Source: Catonia carolina (taxonomy: Eukaryota; Arthropoda; Insecta; Hemiptera; Achilidae). Taken from it: a DNA stretch of 64,000 nt. The translations under genes and the position numbers were made by a program. Within the stretch, counting starts at the first letter, position 1. Each line of letters opens with the position of its first letter. The notes beneath the pieces are model-generated. The model had not been told where the DNA came from. It made no database searches and saw nothing but the letters and a program-made list of their open reading frames with translations. Below are positions 9,995 through 21,319 of this stretch, in pieces. The stretch is taken from positions 93,112,541 to 93,176,540 of the forward strand of contig JAQMRL010000008.1 in assembly GCA_035578175.1 (NCBI GenBank). Direction: 5' to 3'.

Positions 9995-10915
9995 ACTTTC
10001 TCTTGCCTATATGAATATATATATCGGAAGGAAAGTATTGTTTTCATGTCGATTTTTCGAAATCGAGGTTTCACCGGATCTATACGTTTTCAGACCCCCT
10101 GAACCCAAAAAACATGTTTTTAGCGATTGGTCTGTGTGTGTACAAAATATCTCAAGAACGGACCATCGTACGAACTTGAAACTTAAAACTTAAGTTACAT
10201 TCCCTTACCGGACCCGACACGAATATTTTCATCAAAATCGGTCAACCGAAAGTAGTAGTTTATTCGTATAATTTTTCACTTTTTTACGATTTTCTCAAAA
10301 ACTGGTCCTACGATTTCTTTTAAAATCGCCTGGTTTACTCAATTTTTTATTCTCTACAAGATAGGGTAGGCGTCATGTTTGCTGAAATTCTTGGTGAGGC
10401 TATTTTCACGTAAAAAAGTGTTTTTTTAAAGATTACGGCTTTAATATGTATTATAGCGCGAAAATGTATAGGCCTATAATAAAAAATGTAGCGAATTTAA
10501 AATTCTACAATTTTTATTTCAAACATTTTTTTGTATAACGCTTAGTTTAGCGGTACTTAGCGATTTTCTGTTTTTTCTCACGAAAACGTGAAAAATCGAT
10601 TTTTTAAAGATTTCGGCCTTATTATTAATTTTGTGACAAAAGTGTTTATAATCAAATTTATAGAAAATCAAAAGATCTTATTAAAATATTTTATTTAGAG
10701 TATTTTTCTCTACAGAGAGTAGTTCAGTGTGAAAGAGTGATTTTCCGTATTTTTAAGCCAAACTGAGGTTGATTTTCATTTTATATATGATTAAAATTAG
10801 GTTATGTTTATTGAGGTTAGTTTTTTGTTAATTTCTAATGTTTCATTACTATTGTTAGGTTATTGGTAATTATTTGCATTGGCAAGAGAAAGTCGTGTGA
10901 GTGTTTCACACCAGA
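9995..10915 (+). mobile_element. GT-HINE copy 5, full length
   Basis: Both termini are intact: ACTTTCTCTTGCC at 9995 and GGCAAGAGAAAGTCGTGTGA...CCAGA at the end, followed by a 15-T run. The microsatellite is only a few GT units long, and the 5' hairpin loop has an extra TATA. Confidence 0.92.
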
Positions 10916-11029
10916 TTTTTTTTTTTTTTTTAACTGGTACAGAAAATATAATTAGAAATAACTACAGGAAAGGTTAAGAGAAAATAACTTCCTAATATTA
11001 AGCTTCCACCGAGTGGTAAAATTCATCAC

Positions 11030-11240
11030 TATCACGAAGTTATCTACCCTTAGGCAGATCCTACGGACCATTCTTGTTTCAAACTTGTTCTGTTTCTTAC
11101 CAACTTAATTTCTATAAACTTCGTACTTCCTTTTAAAATTGTCTATAAACTTTATTCTCTGACGCTCTCGTTTCCGTACGCCTTCTACTGGTCCTTCTAA
11201 CAGAATTCCAAATAAGTATCTTCTCAATGTTTGTGCTCAA
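11030..11240 (-). pseudogene. Possible LINE reverse transcriptase tail
   Basis: A complement-strand frame includes LLEGPVEGVRKRERQRIKF, resembling the 'LIL.GK.EGKR..GRR' motif after the reverse transcriptase domain of LINE-B type fragments elsewhere in the window. Later frames are broken. Weak assignment. Confidence 0.35.
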
Positions 11241-11309
11241 AGAGTTTTGTGACATTCATCACTCGAAACTCTTCAAAAAGTTAAGACGGATAGCGAGACA
11301 ATTTTTTTT

Positions 11310-11490
11310 CTTTCTCCTCTTGCCTATATGAATATATAAGAAGGAAAACGCTGTTTTCATGTCAATTTTTCAAAATTGAGTTTTCACCGGATTTACACGT
11401 TTTCAGACCCCATGAACCCAAATAAACATGTTTTTATCGACTGGTCTGTGTGTATGTGTGTGAACAAAATATCACAAGAACGGAACATCT
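11310..11490 (+). mobile_element. GT-HINE copy 6, 3'-truncated
   Basis: Only the first ~180 bp remain: a degraded start (CTTTCTCCTCTTGCC), the GAGTTTTCACCGGAT block, a short GT tract and AAGAACGGAACATC. It then switches to unrelated sequence. Confidence 0.85.
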
Positions 11491-11646
11491 GTAATAAATT
11501 AGAATACTGGATTTCTTTACTTGAAGGAACAGGTGTATTCACATTAAGTAAAAAAATGGTATAGCAAGTAATGTTACCAACCTAAATCATATGTGTGTGT
11601 GATATAATGATGTTTTAAGCTTGTTTCCTTGTCTATGATAAAAAAA

Positions 11647-12438
11647 TCTGGTGTGAAACACTCACACAACTTTCTCTTGCCAGTGCAAATAAGTAACAAT
11701 AAACCTAACATTAGTAATAAAACATTAGAAATAAACAAAAAACTAACCTCAAAAAACATAACCTTATTTTAATCATGAGTAAATGACGCAAAATGAAAAT
11801 CCAACTCAGTTTGGCTTAAAAAACGGAAAATCACACTTTCACGCTAAACTAGGCTCTGTAGAGAAAAATTCTCTAAATAAAAGTTGTAGATCTCTTAATT
11901 TTCTATAAAATTTATTATATACACTTTTGTAGTAAAATGCGTACTAAAGCCGAAATCTTAAAAAAATCGATTTTTCTCACGTTTTCGTGAGAAAAACAGA
12001 AAATCGCTAATTACCGCTAAACTACGCGTTATACAAAAAAAATTTTTGAAATAAAAGTTGTAGGATTTAAAATTGTCTACAACTTTTATTGTATACATTT
12101 TTGCGCTGAAATGCATATTTAAGCCGTAATCTTAAAAAAACAAAATTTTTACGTGAAAACACTCACTTACCACGAATTTCAGCCAAGATGGCGTACCCTA
12201 TCTTGTAGAGCATAAAAAATTTAGTAAACCAGGCGATTTTTAAAAAAGTCGTAGAACCAGTTTTTGAGAAAATTGCAAAAAAAGTGAAAAATTACACGAA
12301 AAAACTACTACTTCCGGTTGACCGATTTTGATGAAAATGTTCGTGTCGGGTCCAGTAGTGGTATGTAACTTAAGTTTCAAGTTTCAAGTTCGAACGATGT
12401 TCCGTTCTTGAGATATTTTGTATATACACACAGAGAGA

Positions 12439-12473
<35 letters not shown>

Positions 12474-12603
12474 CAATCGCTAAAACATGTTTTTTGGGTT
12501 CAGGGGGTCTAAAAACGTATAGATCCGGTGAAAACTCGATTTCTTAAAATCGACGTGAAAACAATACTTTTCTTCCTATATATTCATATAGGTAAGAGAA
12601 AGT
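11647..12603 (-). mobile_element. GT-HINE copy 7, full length
   Basis: Complete from TCTGGTGTGAAACACTCACA to GGTAAGAGAAAGT (one change in the terminal repeat). It has a mixed GA/CA tract at about 12428-12471. Confidence 0.92.
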
Positions 12604-13138
12604 AAACAATATATAAATTATGTAGATACTGTTAATGACTATTTAAAAATTTTATATATCTTTAAAACATGAAGAACAGTAAATCCAAAGTGATAAAAAT
12701 TAAATTAAATAAATAGCGTAAATCAACTGTGTTTGAATTCGGCTTCATGTTCAAAAAAAGTTAAATAAAATAGTGCAGTTAAATTTCAACCAATGAGATT
12801 ATATTTAATAAATATAAATGCGCGAGGGAAAGAACAATGGAACATCGAAGGTTAATGGAGTTGTTGAATATATAAATCAACGAAACCAATTTTTTATTTG
12901 AGGATGGCCTCAGATCATCAAGAAGAGTACATGAACTAAGAACCTCCAACAAGACAACAATACCGACGATCAAAAGTGAACAGCATGGACAATCATTGTG
13001 ATAAAACATTTTAATTTTAAAGTAAACGATAAAACTAGTAGAAAACTAGTATAAAATGTGTTTTAAAAGTCATATAGTCTCTTTCACGCTAAACTAGTTA
13101 AGCTTTAAGATCTGTTAAATTAATATTACTTAAAAAAA
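12604..13138. other. Spacer with a HINE scrap
   Basis: Mostly featureless. CTCTTTCACGCTAAACTAG at about 13078-13097 is a short orphan piece of the HINE 3' block, just before the complete copy at 13139. Confidence 0.5.
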
Positions 13139-14069
13139 TCTGTTGTGAAACACTCACACAACTTTCTCTTGCCAATATAAATAATTAACAATAAACCTAA
13201 TATTAGTAATAAAACATTAGAAATAAACAAAAAACTAACCTCAATAAACATAACCTAATTTTAATCATGAGTGAAAGACGCAAAACGAAAATCAACCTCA
13301 GTTTGGCTTAAAAATACAGAAAATCACTCTTTCACGCTAAACTAGGCTCTGTAGAGAAAAATGTTCTATATAAAAGTTACAGATCTTTTAATTTTCTATA
13401 AATTCAATTATAGGCCTATACACTTTTATTATAAAATGCATACTAAGGCCGAAATCTTAAAAAAATCTATTTTTCTCACGTTTTCGTGGGAAAAAACAGA
13501 AAATTGCTAATTACTGCTAAACTAAGCGTTATACAAAAAAATGTTTGAAATAAAAGTTGTAGGTTTTTAAATTCTCTACAACTTTTATTATATAAATTTT
13601 TTCGCTAAATTGCATATTAAAGCCGTCATCTTAAAAAAACTTTGTTTTTACGTAAAAACAGCCTCACCCAGAATTTCAGCAAACATGACACCTACCCTAT
13701 CTTGTAGAGAATAAAAAATTGAGTAAACCAGGCGATATTTAAAAAAATCGTAGGACCAGTTTTTGAGAAAATCGCAAAAAAGTGAAAATTTATATGAATA
13801 AACTACTACTTCCGGTTGACCGATTTTGATTAAAATGTTCGTGTCGGGTCCGGTAGTGGTATGTAACTTAAGTTTCAAGTTTCAAGTTTGTACGTTGTTC
13901 CGTTCTTGAGATATTCTGTTCACACACACACACAGACCAATCGCTAAAAACATGTTTTTTTGGGTTCAGGGGGTCTGAAAACGTATAGATCCGGTGAAAA
14001 CTCGATTTCGAAAAATCAACATGAAAACAATACTTTCCTTCCTATATATTCATATAGGCAAGAGAAAGT
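13139..14069 (-). mobile_element. GT-HINE copy 8, full length
   Basis: Complete, with perfect terminal repeats. The microsatellite is short (CA)n at about 13919-13934. Private insertion AGGCCTATACAC lies in the internal block. Confidence 0.92.
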
Positions 14070-14249
14070 AAAAAGGAAAGGAATCAAATCACAAATCATT
14101 TACAAATATATTTAATGTATTACTAAGTAATCTCTCTAAATTCTAAATTCTATATGATTAAATTTTGTTTTTCTCAGCATAATCTTAAAATTTTGTTTTT
14201 TTATTTAACTCCATTTTTGGCTAGCTTAAATTTAGGGCAGTTAATAATT

Positions 14250-14290
14250 TGGAACCGTGGCACCTTACATTTTGGCGCCCAACGGGGGGC
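14250..14290 (+). other. LTR 3' edge plus tRNA-Lys primer-binding site
   Basis: TGGCGCCCAACGGGGGGC at 14273-14290 matches the complement of the 3' end of tRNA-Lys at 17 of 18 positions. Reverse-transcribing LTR elements use such a site to prime minus-strand synthesis. It sits three bases after ...CACCTTACA, a plausible LTR end. No gag/pol follows, so this is a remnant. Confidence 0.5.
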
Positions 14291-14294
14291 ACCT

Positions 14295-14660
14295 TACACA
14301 TCGTACGAAGTTGATACTTAAAACTTAAGTTACTAACCGCTTAGAAACCATGGAATGCATGAAACCGCTTTTTAAAACACATTTTATACATAAAAAGCAC
14401 GGTAAAATAGTTATAAATCAGTTCGAATTATTCGAAATCTCCGGTAAACTAGAGGACCCGACACAAAGATTTTCATCAAAATCGGTCAACCGGAAGATTA
14501 CAATTTCCCATATAGTCTCCTACGATTTTTTTTAAAAAATCGCCTCATTTACTAAATTTTTTATGCTCTACAAGATAGGATAGGCGCCATGTCCGGTAAA
14601 ATTATTAGGCTGTTCTCTCGCAGAAAAAAATGTTTTTTTTTAAGATTGCGGTGTATTAAC
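14295..14660 (+). mobile_element. GT-HINE copy 9, fragment with insert
   Basis: Segments ATCGTACGAAGTTG...CTTAAGTTAC and GAGGACCCGACAC...AAGATTGCGG are ordinary HINE sequence. Between them (about 14334-14448) is a ~115-bp insert that includes the 72-bp repeat described next. The element ends abruptly at the putative LTR. Confidence 0.7.
14370..14442 (+). repeat. 72-bp direct repeat, unit 1
   Basis: Nearly identical to 15112-15186. Both contain CACATTTTATACATAAAAAG and the palindrome TTCGAATTATTCGAA. Unit 1 interrupts a HINE fragment. Confidence 0.85.
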
Positions 14661-14662
14661 GT

Positions 14663-15725
14663 TGTTGTGGTGGCAAACTGATACCAAAGCAGTCGAACAT
14701 GCGCACTGGTGTTTTACCCTGTTTACTCCTCGTTAAACCAAAGGCGAACTCGTGACTCGAGTAACTATAAAAAGGAGAGGCTTATTCACTTTCAGAAGCA
14801 GTAAAAGCACTGAAAATAGCACTCCAGTACATAGAGCAGCACAACAATGATACCCAACTCACTTCGGTATTACAACAGTAAACCAATGTGATTTCTACAA
14901 CCAACTAGTAGTGAAAATGTGTATTTTTTGTAATTGCTAACTAATTAATTCTAAGCGGTTTTTAGTATAACTAGGGCCTATATCTTGTACTGAAAACTCG
15001 GTTATGTTTGGTTTCTATTTTCTCAACTATAATGTTTATAATTTTTTTAATTATATTTATATATTTAGAAGCCTACAAAGAATATTTTTTCATTATAAAC
15101 TTACTTAGTTTCTTTTAAAAACACATTTTATACATAAAAAGCACGGTAAAAATAGTTGTAAATCAGTTCGAATTATTCGAAATCTCGGATTGGCGTGGTT
15201 GTTCTGAATTAACTCATAGTCAGGTGCCATCAAACCAAAAGCTGAAATAACAAAGATAACAAAAACTTTTCAAAGCAATTACTCCAGCTTTTGTTTCTGA
15301 AAAATACATAGCTTTTTTGAGTACATTTCTCGTTTTAAATTAAAACAAATCATTCGATGGTTGTGTTATTTGATGTTCCCAATACAGAGATGTTTCGATT
15401 ATTTATTTTGTTGTTCAAATTTATCGGTCCTACTACAAAATACAGGAACTGTTACAATAAAACGCCTACGTTAAGAGAGAAACTAAAAACTTTTGTTAAA
15501 GAACAAATGAACTTTTTACTCAATGGATTGTAATTTTAAGTTACTTTTTAAAAGTCAATAAAAAAAGTTAACAAGCTGATATTAATTTCTTTGAAATCCC
15601 AGTTTATTTTGTAAATATGTCTAATGATTACAGATAATTCAGAAAACTTCAATAAAAGTAATAAATTTTACCAAATTTTAAAGAAATAAAACTTTTTATT
15701 TTATAATAACCACGCCACCTTAACA
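14663..15725 (+). mobile_element. Probable LTR of a retroelement, with Pol II promoter
   Basis: Short inverted termini TGTTGTGGTGGC and GCCACCTTAACA bracket about 1.06 kb. TATAAAAAGG at 14766 is followed 28 bp later by TCAGAAG, a good TATA/initiator spacing. The right edge (ACG-CCACCTTAACA) resembles the sequence before the primer-binding site at 14273 (GTGGCACCTTACA). No clear target duplication was found, so boundaries are tentative. Confidence 0.4.
15112..15186 (+). repeat. 72-bp direct repeat, unit 2
   Basis: Partner of 14370-14442, about 740 bp downstream. The flanks are unrelated, so only this segment was copied. Confidence 0.85.
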
Positions 15726-15750
15726 ATAAATGCACTTCATATTTCTTTTC

Positions 15751-16680
15751 ACTTTCTCTTGCCTATATGAATATATAGGAAGGAAAGTATTGTTTTCATG
15801 TCGATTTTTCGAAATTGAGTTTTCACCGGATCTATACGTTTTCAGACCCCCTGAACCCAAAAAACATGTTTTTAGCGATTGGTCTGTCTGTGTGTCTGTG
15901 TGTGTGTGTGTGTGTGTGTATACAAAATATCTCAAGAACCGAATATCGTACGAACTTGAAACTTAAGTTACATACCTCTACCGGACCCGACACGAACATT
16001 TTCATCAAAATCGGTCAACCGGAAGTAGTAGTTTATTCGTGTAATTTTTTCACTTTTTTGCGATTTTCTCAAAAACTGGTCCTACGATTTTTTTTAAAAT
16101 CGCCTGCTTTATTCAATTTTTTATTCTCTACAAGATAGGGTAGGCGCCATGTTTGCTGAAATTCTCGGTGAGGCTGTTTTCCACAAAAAGAAATAGTTTT
16201 TTTAAGATTACGGCTTTAATATAAATTTTAGCGCAAAAACTTATATAATAAAAGTTGTAGAGAATTTAAAAACCTACAACCTTTGTTTCAACCATTTTTT
16301 TGTATAACGCTTAGTTTAGCAGTAATTAGCAATTTTCTGATTTTTTTTCTCACGAAAACGTGTGAAAAATCGATTTTTTTTAAGATTTCGGCCTTAGTAT
16401 GCATTTTACGACAAAAGTGTATATAATTAATTTTATAGGAAATAAAAAGATCTACAACTTTTATAAAGAGAATTTTTCTCTACACATATCAGAGTGCGTG
16501 AAAGAGTGATTTTCCGCATTTTTAACCCAAACTGAGGTTGATTATCATTCTGCCTTTTTAACTCGTGATTAAAATTAGGTTATGTTTATTGAGGTTAGTT
16601 TTTATCTATTTCTAATGTTACATTATATTGTTAATTATTTGCATTGGCAAGAGAAAGTTGTGTGAGTGTTTCACACCAGA
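15751..16680 (+). mobile_element. GT-HINE copy 10, full length
   Basis: Complete, with perfect termini. Its left flank ends TTTTC rather than a pure T run, whereas the right still reads CCAGATTTTT. This supports counting TTTTT as part of the 3' terminus. Confidence 0.93.
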
Positions 16681-16767
16681 TTTTTATATTTTGTTTGTAA
16701 TTAGGAAATTGTTTACCGTTGCCAACCACCCAATTCGATCACTGTTTTTACTGGATTTCTTTGACTT

Positions 16768-17830
16768 TTTTCTTTTTGCTTAATGTCCGACTGTTCTGCA
16801 ATTACTGCTAATGCAGACAGTGCAGGATGAAATGATTTTTACTTTTTCTTGCCTATATGAATATATAGGAAGGAAAGTATTCTTTTCACGTCGATTAATC
16901 GAAATCGAGTTTTCACCGGATCTACACGTTTTCAGACCCCCTGAACCCATAAAAAACATGTTTTTTAGCGATTGGTCTGTATGTGTGTGTGTTTGAGAAC
17001 AGAATATCTCAAGAACATCGTACGAACTTGAAACTTAAAACTTAAGTTACATACCACTACCGGACCCGACACGAACATTTTCATCAAAATCGGTCAACCG
17101 GAAGTAGTAGTTTATTCGTGTAATTTTTCATTTTTTTGCGATTTTCTCAAAAACTGGTCGTACGATTTTTTTTTAAATCGCCTTTTTTACTAAATTTTGT
17201 ATGCTCTTTAAGATAGGGTAGGCGCCATGTTTGCTTAAATTCTTGATAAGACTGTTTCCACGTAAAAAATTGTTTTTTTAAGCTTACAGCTTTAATATGC
17301 ATTTTAGCGCAAAAGTTAAAATAAAAAATGTAGAGAATTAAAATTACCTACAACTTTTATTTCAACATGTTTTTGTATAACGCTTAGTTTACCGGTAATT
17401 AGCGATTTTTTGTTTTTTTTCTCACGAAATCGTGTAGAAAATCAATTATTTAAAGATTTCAGCCTTATTGTGCATTTTATGACAAAAAAGTATCATCATA
17501 TTTATAGTAAATTAAAAGATCTACAACTTTTACTTAGGGAATTTTTCCCTACAGAGCCTAGTTTAGCGTGAATATTTAAAATTGTATTTTAAATTAAAAT
17601 TTTCAGTATTTTTAAGCCAAACTGAGGTTAATTTTGATTTTCCGTTTTTCACTCATGATTAATATTAGGTGATGTTTATTGAGGTTAGTTTTTTGTTTAT
17701 TTCTAATGTTTTATTACTAATGTTAGGTTATATTAATAATTTTTAGCATTGGCAAGAGAAAGTTGTGTGGGTGTTTTACACCAGATTTTTTGTTACGTAT
17801 GAAAATATTCCGTCCCTGAATAGGATTCGA
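16768..17830 (-). mobile_element. SINE-1 split by a HINE
   Basis: The left part (16768-16840) carries the complement of the SINE-1 body (CTGCAATTACTGCTAATGC). The right part from 17786 resumes with GTTACGTATGAAAATATTCC and GGATTCGAACCC (complement of box B). After box B the sequence departs from SINE-1, so the head is of another type or is rearranged. Confidence 0.8.
16841..17785 (+). mobile_element. GT-HINE copy 11, inserted in SINE-1
   Basis: Full length with one terminal-repeat change (ACTTTTTCTTGCC). An internal repeat 'AATATTTAAAATTGTATTTTAAATT' type expansion (described only: 17571-17600) is private. It lies inside the SINE's T-run, giving a natural empty-site comparison. Confidence 0.92.
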
Positions 17831-17952
17831 ACCCAAGTACAGTATTTAAACGAATATTTATTCATGTGACTGTAAGCTGATCACTACACACAGTTAGTCA
17901 CTCAAACAGGGAATCCATCAAACCGAATTCACCTGAATAGTAAACAAAAAAA

Positions 17953-18770
17953 TCTGGTGTGAAACGCTCACACAACTTTCTCTTGCCAATGCAAATGATT
18001 AACAATATAACCTAACATTAGTAATAAAACATTAGAAATAAATAAAATACTAACCTCTAAAAACGTAACCTTATTTTAATCATGAGTGAAAGACTTAAAA
18101 CGTATAGATCCGATGAAAACTCGACCTGTTTGGCTTCAAAATACGGAAAATCACTCTTTCACGCTCAACTGGGCTCTGCAGCGAAAAATGCTTTAAATAA
18201 AAGTTGTAGATCTTTTAATTTTCTATACATTTTATTATATACACTTTTGTCGTAAAATGCGTACTAAAGCCGAAATATTAAATAAATTGATTTTTCACAC
18301 GTTTTCGTGAGAAAAAACAGAAAATCGCTTATTACCGCTAAACTACGCGTTATACAAAAAAATGTTACAAATAAAAGTTGTAGGATTTTAAATTCTCTAC
18401 AACTTTTATTATATACATTTTTGCGCTGAAATGTATATTAAAGCCGTAATCTTAAAAAAACAAAGTTTTTACGTGAAAACATCCTTACCAAGAATTTCAG
18501 CCAAGATGGCGCCTATCCTATCTTGCAGAGCATAAAAAATTTAGTAAACCAGGCGATTTTAAAAAAAATCGTAGGACCAGTTCTTGAGAAAATCGCAAAA
18601 AAGTGAAAAATTACACGAATAAACTACTACTTCCGGTTGACCGATTTTGATGAAAATGTTCGTGTCGGGTCCGGTAAGAGTATGTAACTAAGTTTCAAGT
18701 TCCAAGTTCGTACGATGTTCCGTTCTTGAGATATTTTGTACACACACACACACACACACGCGCACACACA

Positions 18771-18805
<35 letters not shown>

Positions 18806-18958
18806 TCACACACACACACACACAGACCAATTGCTAAAAACATATTTTTTGGGTTCAGGGGGTCCGAAAACGTATAGATCCGATGAAAACTCGATTTCGA
18901 AAAATCGACATGAAAACAATACTTTCCTTCCTATATATTCATATAGGCAAGAGAAAGT
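17953..18958 (-). mobile_element. GT-HINE copy 12, full length, with self-derived patch
   Basis: The longest copy (about 1 kb), with an ~85-bp CA/CG tract at 18739-18824. Positions 18097-18124 carry a 28-base string identical to 18867-18894 in the same copy, in place of the usual CGCAAAATGAAAATC block. Confidence 0.93.
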
Positions 18959-19368
18959 AACAATCATCTGAAGTTGACAATAATCTTATAAACATAAAAA
19001 CAAGATAAAGTTTAGTTATTAAATAAACCTAAAGAAAATGACAAGATAAACAATAATGAAAAACAAATTAATGTTCGTATATTTTTACAAAAACAGAATT
19101 AAGTTTTACTCGAATTTGCATTTATAATGAACACCGGATTTAAAATCTTATACCTATTTACATACAGATTTTAAATATCAAATTTAATTAACATTGAATT
19201 AAATATACAAAAAAGATAAACATATAATGTCAATAGTATTTACGGAAGGTTTGGTAGTGTATCAGTGACTAGATTTGTAAAAACATTTCCGGGCAACTAT
19301 ATCAGCTTGTCAACCATATCAAATATGCGGACAATTTGTAAGTACATCATACCGTACATTACTGCAGT
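18959..19368. other. No recognised feature
   Basis: AT-rich spacer between HINE copy 12 and the first R145 repeat. Confidence 0.5.
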
Positions 19369-19517
19369 AATTTTTTAATATTATTGGTAAGCCGTAATCA
19401 GGAATTCATAATTCAAAATTGTTCTAGAATTAATAAATAAATTTGTCTATTTACAAAACACCGATTATTACAGTACTTTTTTCTGTGCGATTTTTCAACA
19501 GTGCTCGGTTTTTTACT
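19369..19517 (+). repeat. R145 direct repeat, unit 1
   Basis: Begins TTTTTTAATATTATTGG and ends GTGCTCGGTTTTTTACT, then runs into satellite-associated sequence. It is about 99% identical to unit 2 (I see one difference). Confidence 0.9.
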
Positions 19518-19654
19518 CACTGATGGAAATTCTCGCCTATTAGAAGGTCTCTAAAAGCAAAATCTCTGAGGACCGTTTTTGTCGGGCGTCGGCTGAAACC
19601 CCCGGGAAAAATGCCAAATTTAAGGTACATCTTCCCGAAAGCTCAGGGGATGCG

Positions 19655-21185
19655 TCCGAATATTTCTAACTTTTTAACGAAGTTTCGTACCGCAAAGGCC
19701 ACTGCGACCATTTTCGTTCCCCTCCCGAAGTACGTTAAGACCATATATATAAAGTTGCTCTTAACCCGCCGGTTCGCTGGAAAAACTCAAAAAACAAAAA
19801 TTCGGCTTTTTCGGGGTTGCAGTTTTTAGGTTTTTCTTTGTAACACCACGAAGACGGGTTTCAATGACAAATTTTTATTAGGACCACATTACACTAACTC
19901 CCGAAATCACGGGTGACTTTTCAAATTTTAGATCGGGGTCCTACGGGGTTTGTTACCCTTATTTAAAACATATGAAATTTTTAAATTTTTAGAATGCAGA
20001 AAATTTGATAACGGCATGTCGTTTGGCGTTAAAAACTACGTATAAATGTGATAAACCAAAAATTTTAAAGTTGCACCCTCTTTTTTGCAGTAGGGTTTGT
20101 ATTTTTCTATCTCATTAACGGTGCATCGTAAAAATAACGTGTACAGAATATTTTTTGTACCCCTTTTAATGTACTTCAAAATCATATAGCTATCGTTGTC
20201 CTCAACTTGCCGGTTCGGTAAAAAAACTAAAAAAAAAATTTCGGCTTTTTTGGGGTTGCATTTTCCAAATTTTCTTTTGTAACAGCATCAAAACGGGTTT
20301 CTTTGGCAAACTTTTGCTAGGACCACATTACACGTACCCTCCGCATTATGGGAAATTTTTCAAATTTTAAATCAAGGTCCTACGGGGGTTGCTACCCTTA
20401 TCTAAAAATAATGAAAATTGTAAATTTTTAGAACATAAAACATCTGTTACCGGCATGTTGTTTGGCGTTAAAAATTACACAAAAATTTGATAACCCAAAA
20501 ATTCTCAATCAGCACCCTATAGCCTGCGGTAGGGGTTGTATTTTTTTATCTCCTAAACGGTGCATCGTAGAGAATAATTGTATAGAATATTTTTTGTACC
20601 CCTTGCAAAGTACTTTAAAACCATATAGCTATTGTTGCCCTTAACTTGCGGGTTTGGTGTGAAAACTCAAAAAAACTAAATTTCGGCTTTTTGGGGTTTG
20701 CCGTTTCCATATTGTTCTTTCTTTACACCTTCAAAATGGGTTATTTCGTCAAATTTATATATATAAACAGTTACATGTACCTGTAGGATGGGTCTTACGG
20801 GGGTCGCTACCCTTATCCAAAATATATGCAAAGTTTCATTTTTAGAATACAAAAAGTCTTTTGACGGCATGTTGTTTAGCGTTTAAAATTACACAAAAAT
20901 TTGATAACCCGAAAGTTTTCAATTAGAACCCTCTAGCCTGCGGTAGGGGTTGTATTTCTTTATCTCCTTAACGGTGAATAATAGGGACAAAATGCATGAA
21001 CCTGTTTTGTGCCCCACAAAAACGTACTTCAACATTATATAACCAAAGTTTCCCTTATCCACTGGTCCGCTGAGTAAACTACAAAAACCAAATTTCGGTT
21101 TTTTGGGGTTTGCCGTTTTCAGGTATTCCTATCTTTACACCTTCAAAACGGTTTCTTAGGCAAATTTTTATTAACAAAACGTTAC
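19655..21185 (+). repeat. ~440-bp tandem satellite, about 3.5 units
   Basis: The marker TTCGGCTTTT (or TTCGG) recurs at 19801, 20240, 20682 and 21094, i.e. 439, 442 and 412 bp apart. Each unit then carries GGGGTTG, GGACCACATTACAC (the first two units), GTCCTACGGGG-type, GGCATGTTGTTTGGCG, and TCTCATTAACGGTGCATCG-type blocks in the same order. Units are perhaps 70-80% similar by eye, so the array is old. No coding capacity is seen. Confidence 0.88.
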
Positions 21186-21197
21186 AGGTACGTAACG

Positions 21198-21319
21198 TTC
21201 ATTCATTCATTCATTCACCTTGTGGCAAATGGTTCTGATCCACTTATGAATTCTGATCCACCTATCCCTCTGAGGCCGAGACACGGAAGCAGCGCGAAGC
21301 GCTGCTGGAGTGGCGAGTT
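21198..21319. repeat. (ATTC)n and GC-rich hairpin after satellite
   Basis: A short ATTC microsatellite (about 21198-21220) is followed by a partly duplicated TTCTGATCCAC motif. GCAGCGC-GAA-GCGCTGC at 21289-21305 is a perfect 7-bp stem with a 3-base loop, GC-rich against an AT-rich background. Confidence 0.7.

Noticed and set aside
15730..15966. Recurrent frames such as FSPDLYVFRPPEPKKHVF in many places
   Set aside because: They are the same stretch of the GT-HINE 5' region read through in each copy, usually running into poly-Val-Cys from the GT tract. Start positions, frames and ends vary between copies, as expected for non-coding repeat sequence.
18627..18971. VCVCVC / HTHTHT frames at CA tracts
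   Set aside because: Dinucleotide repeat read-through, not protein genes.
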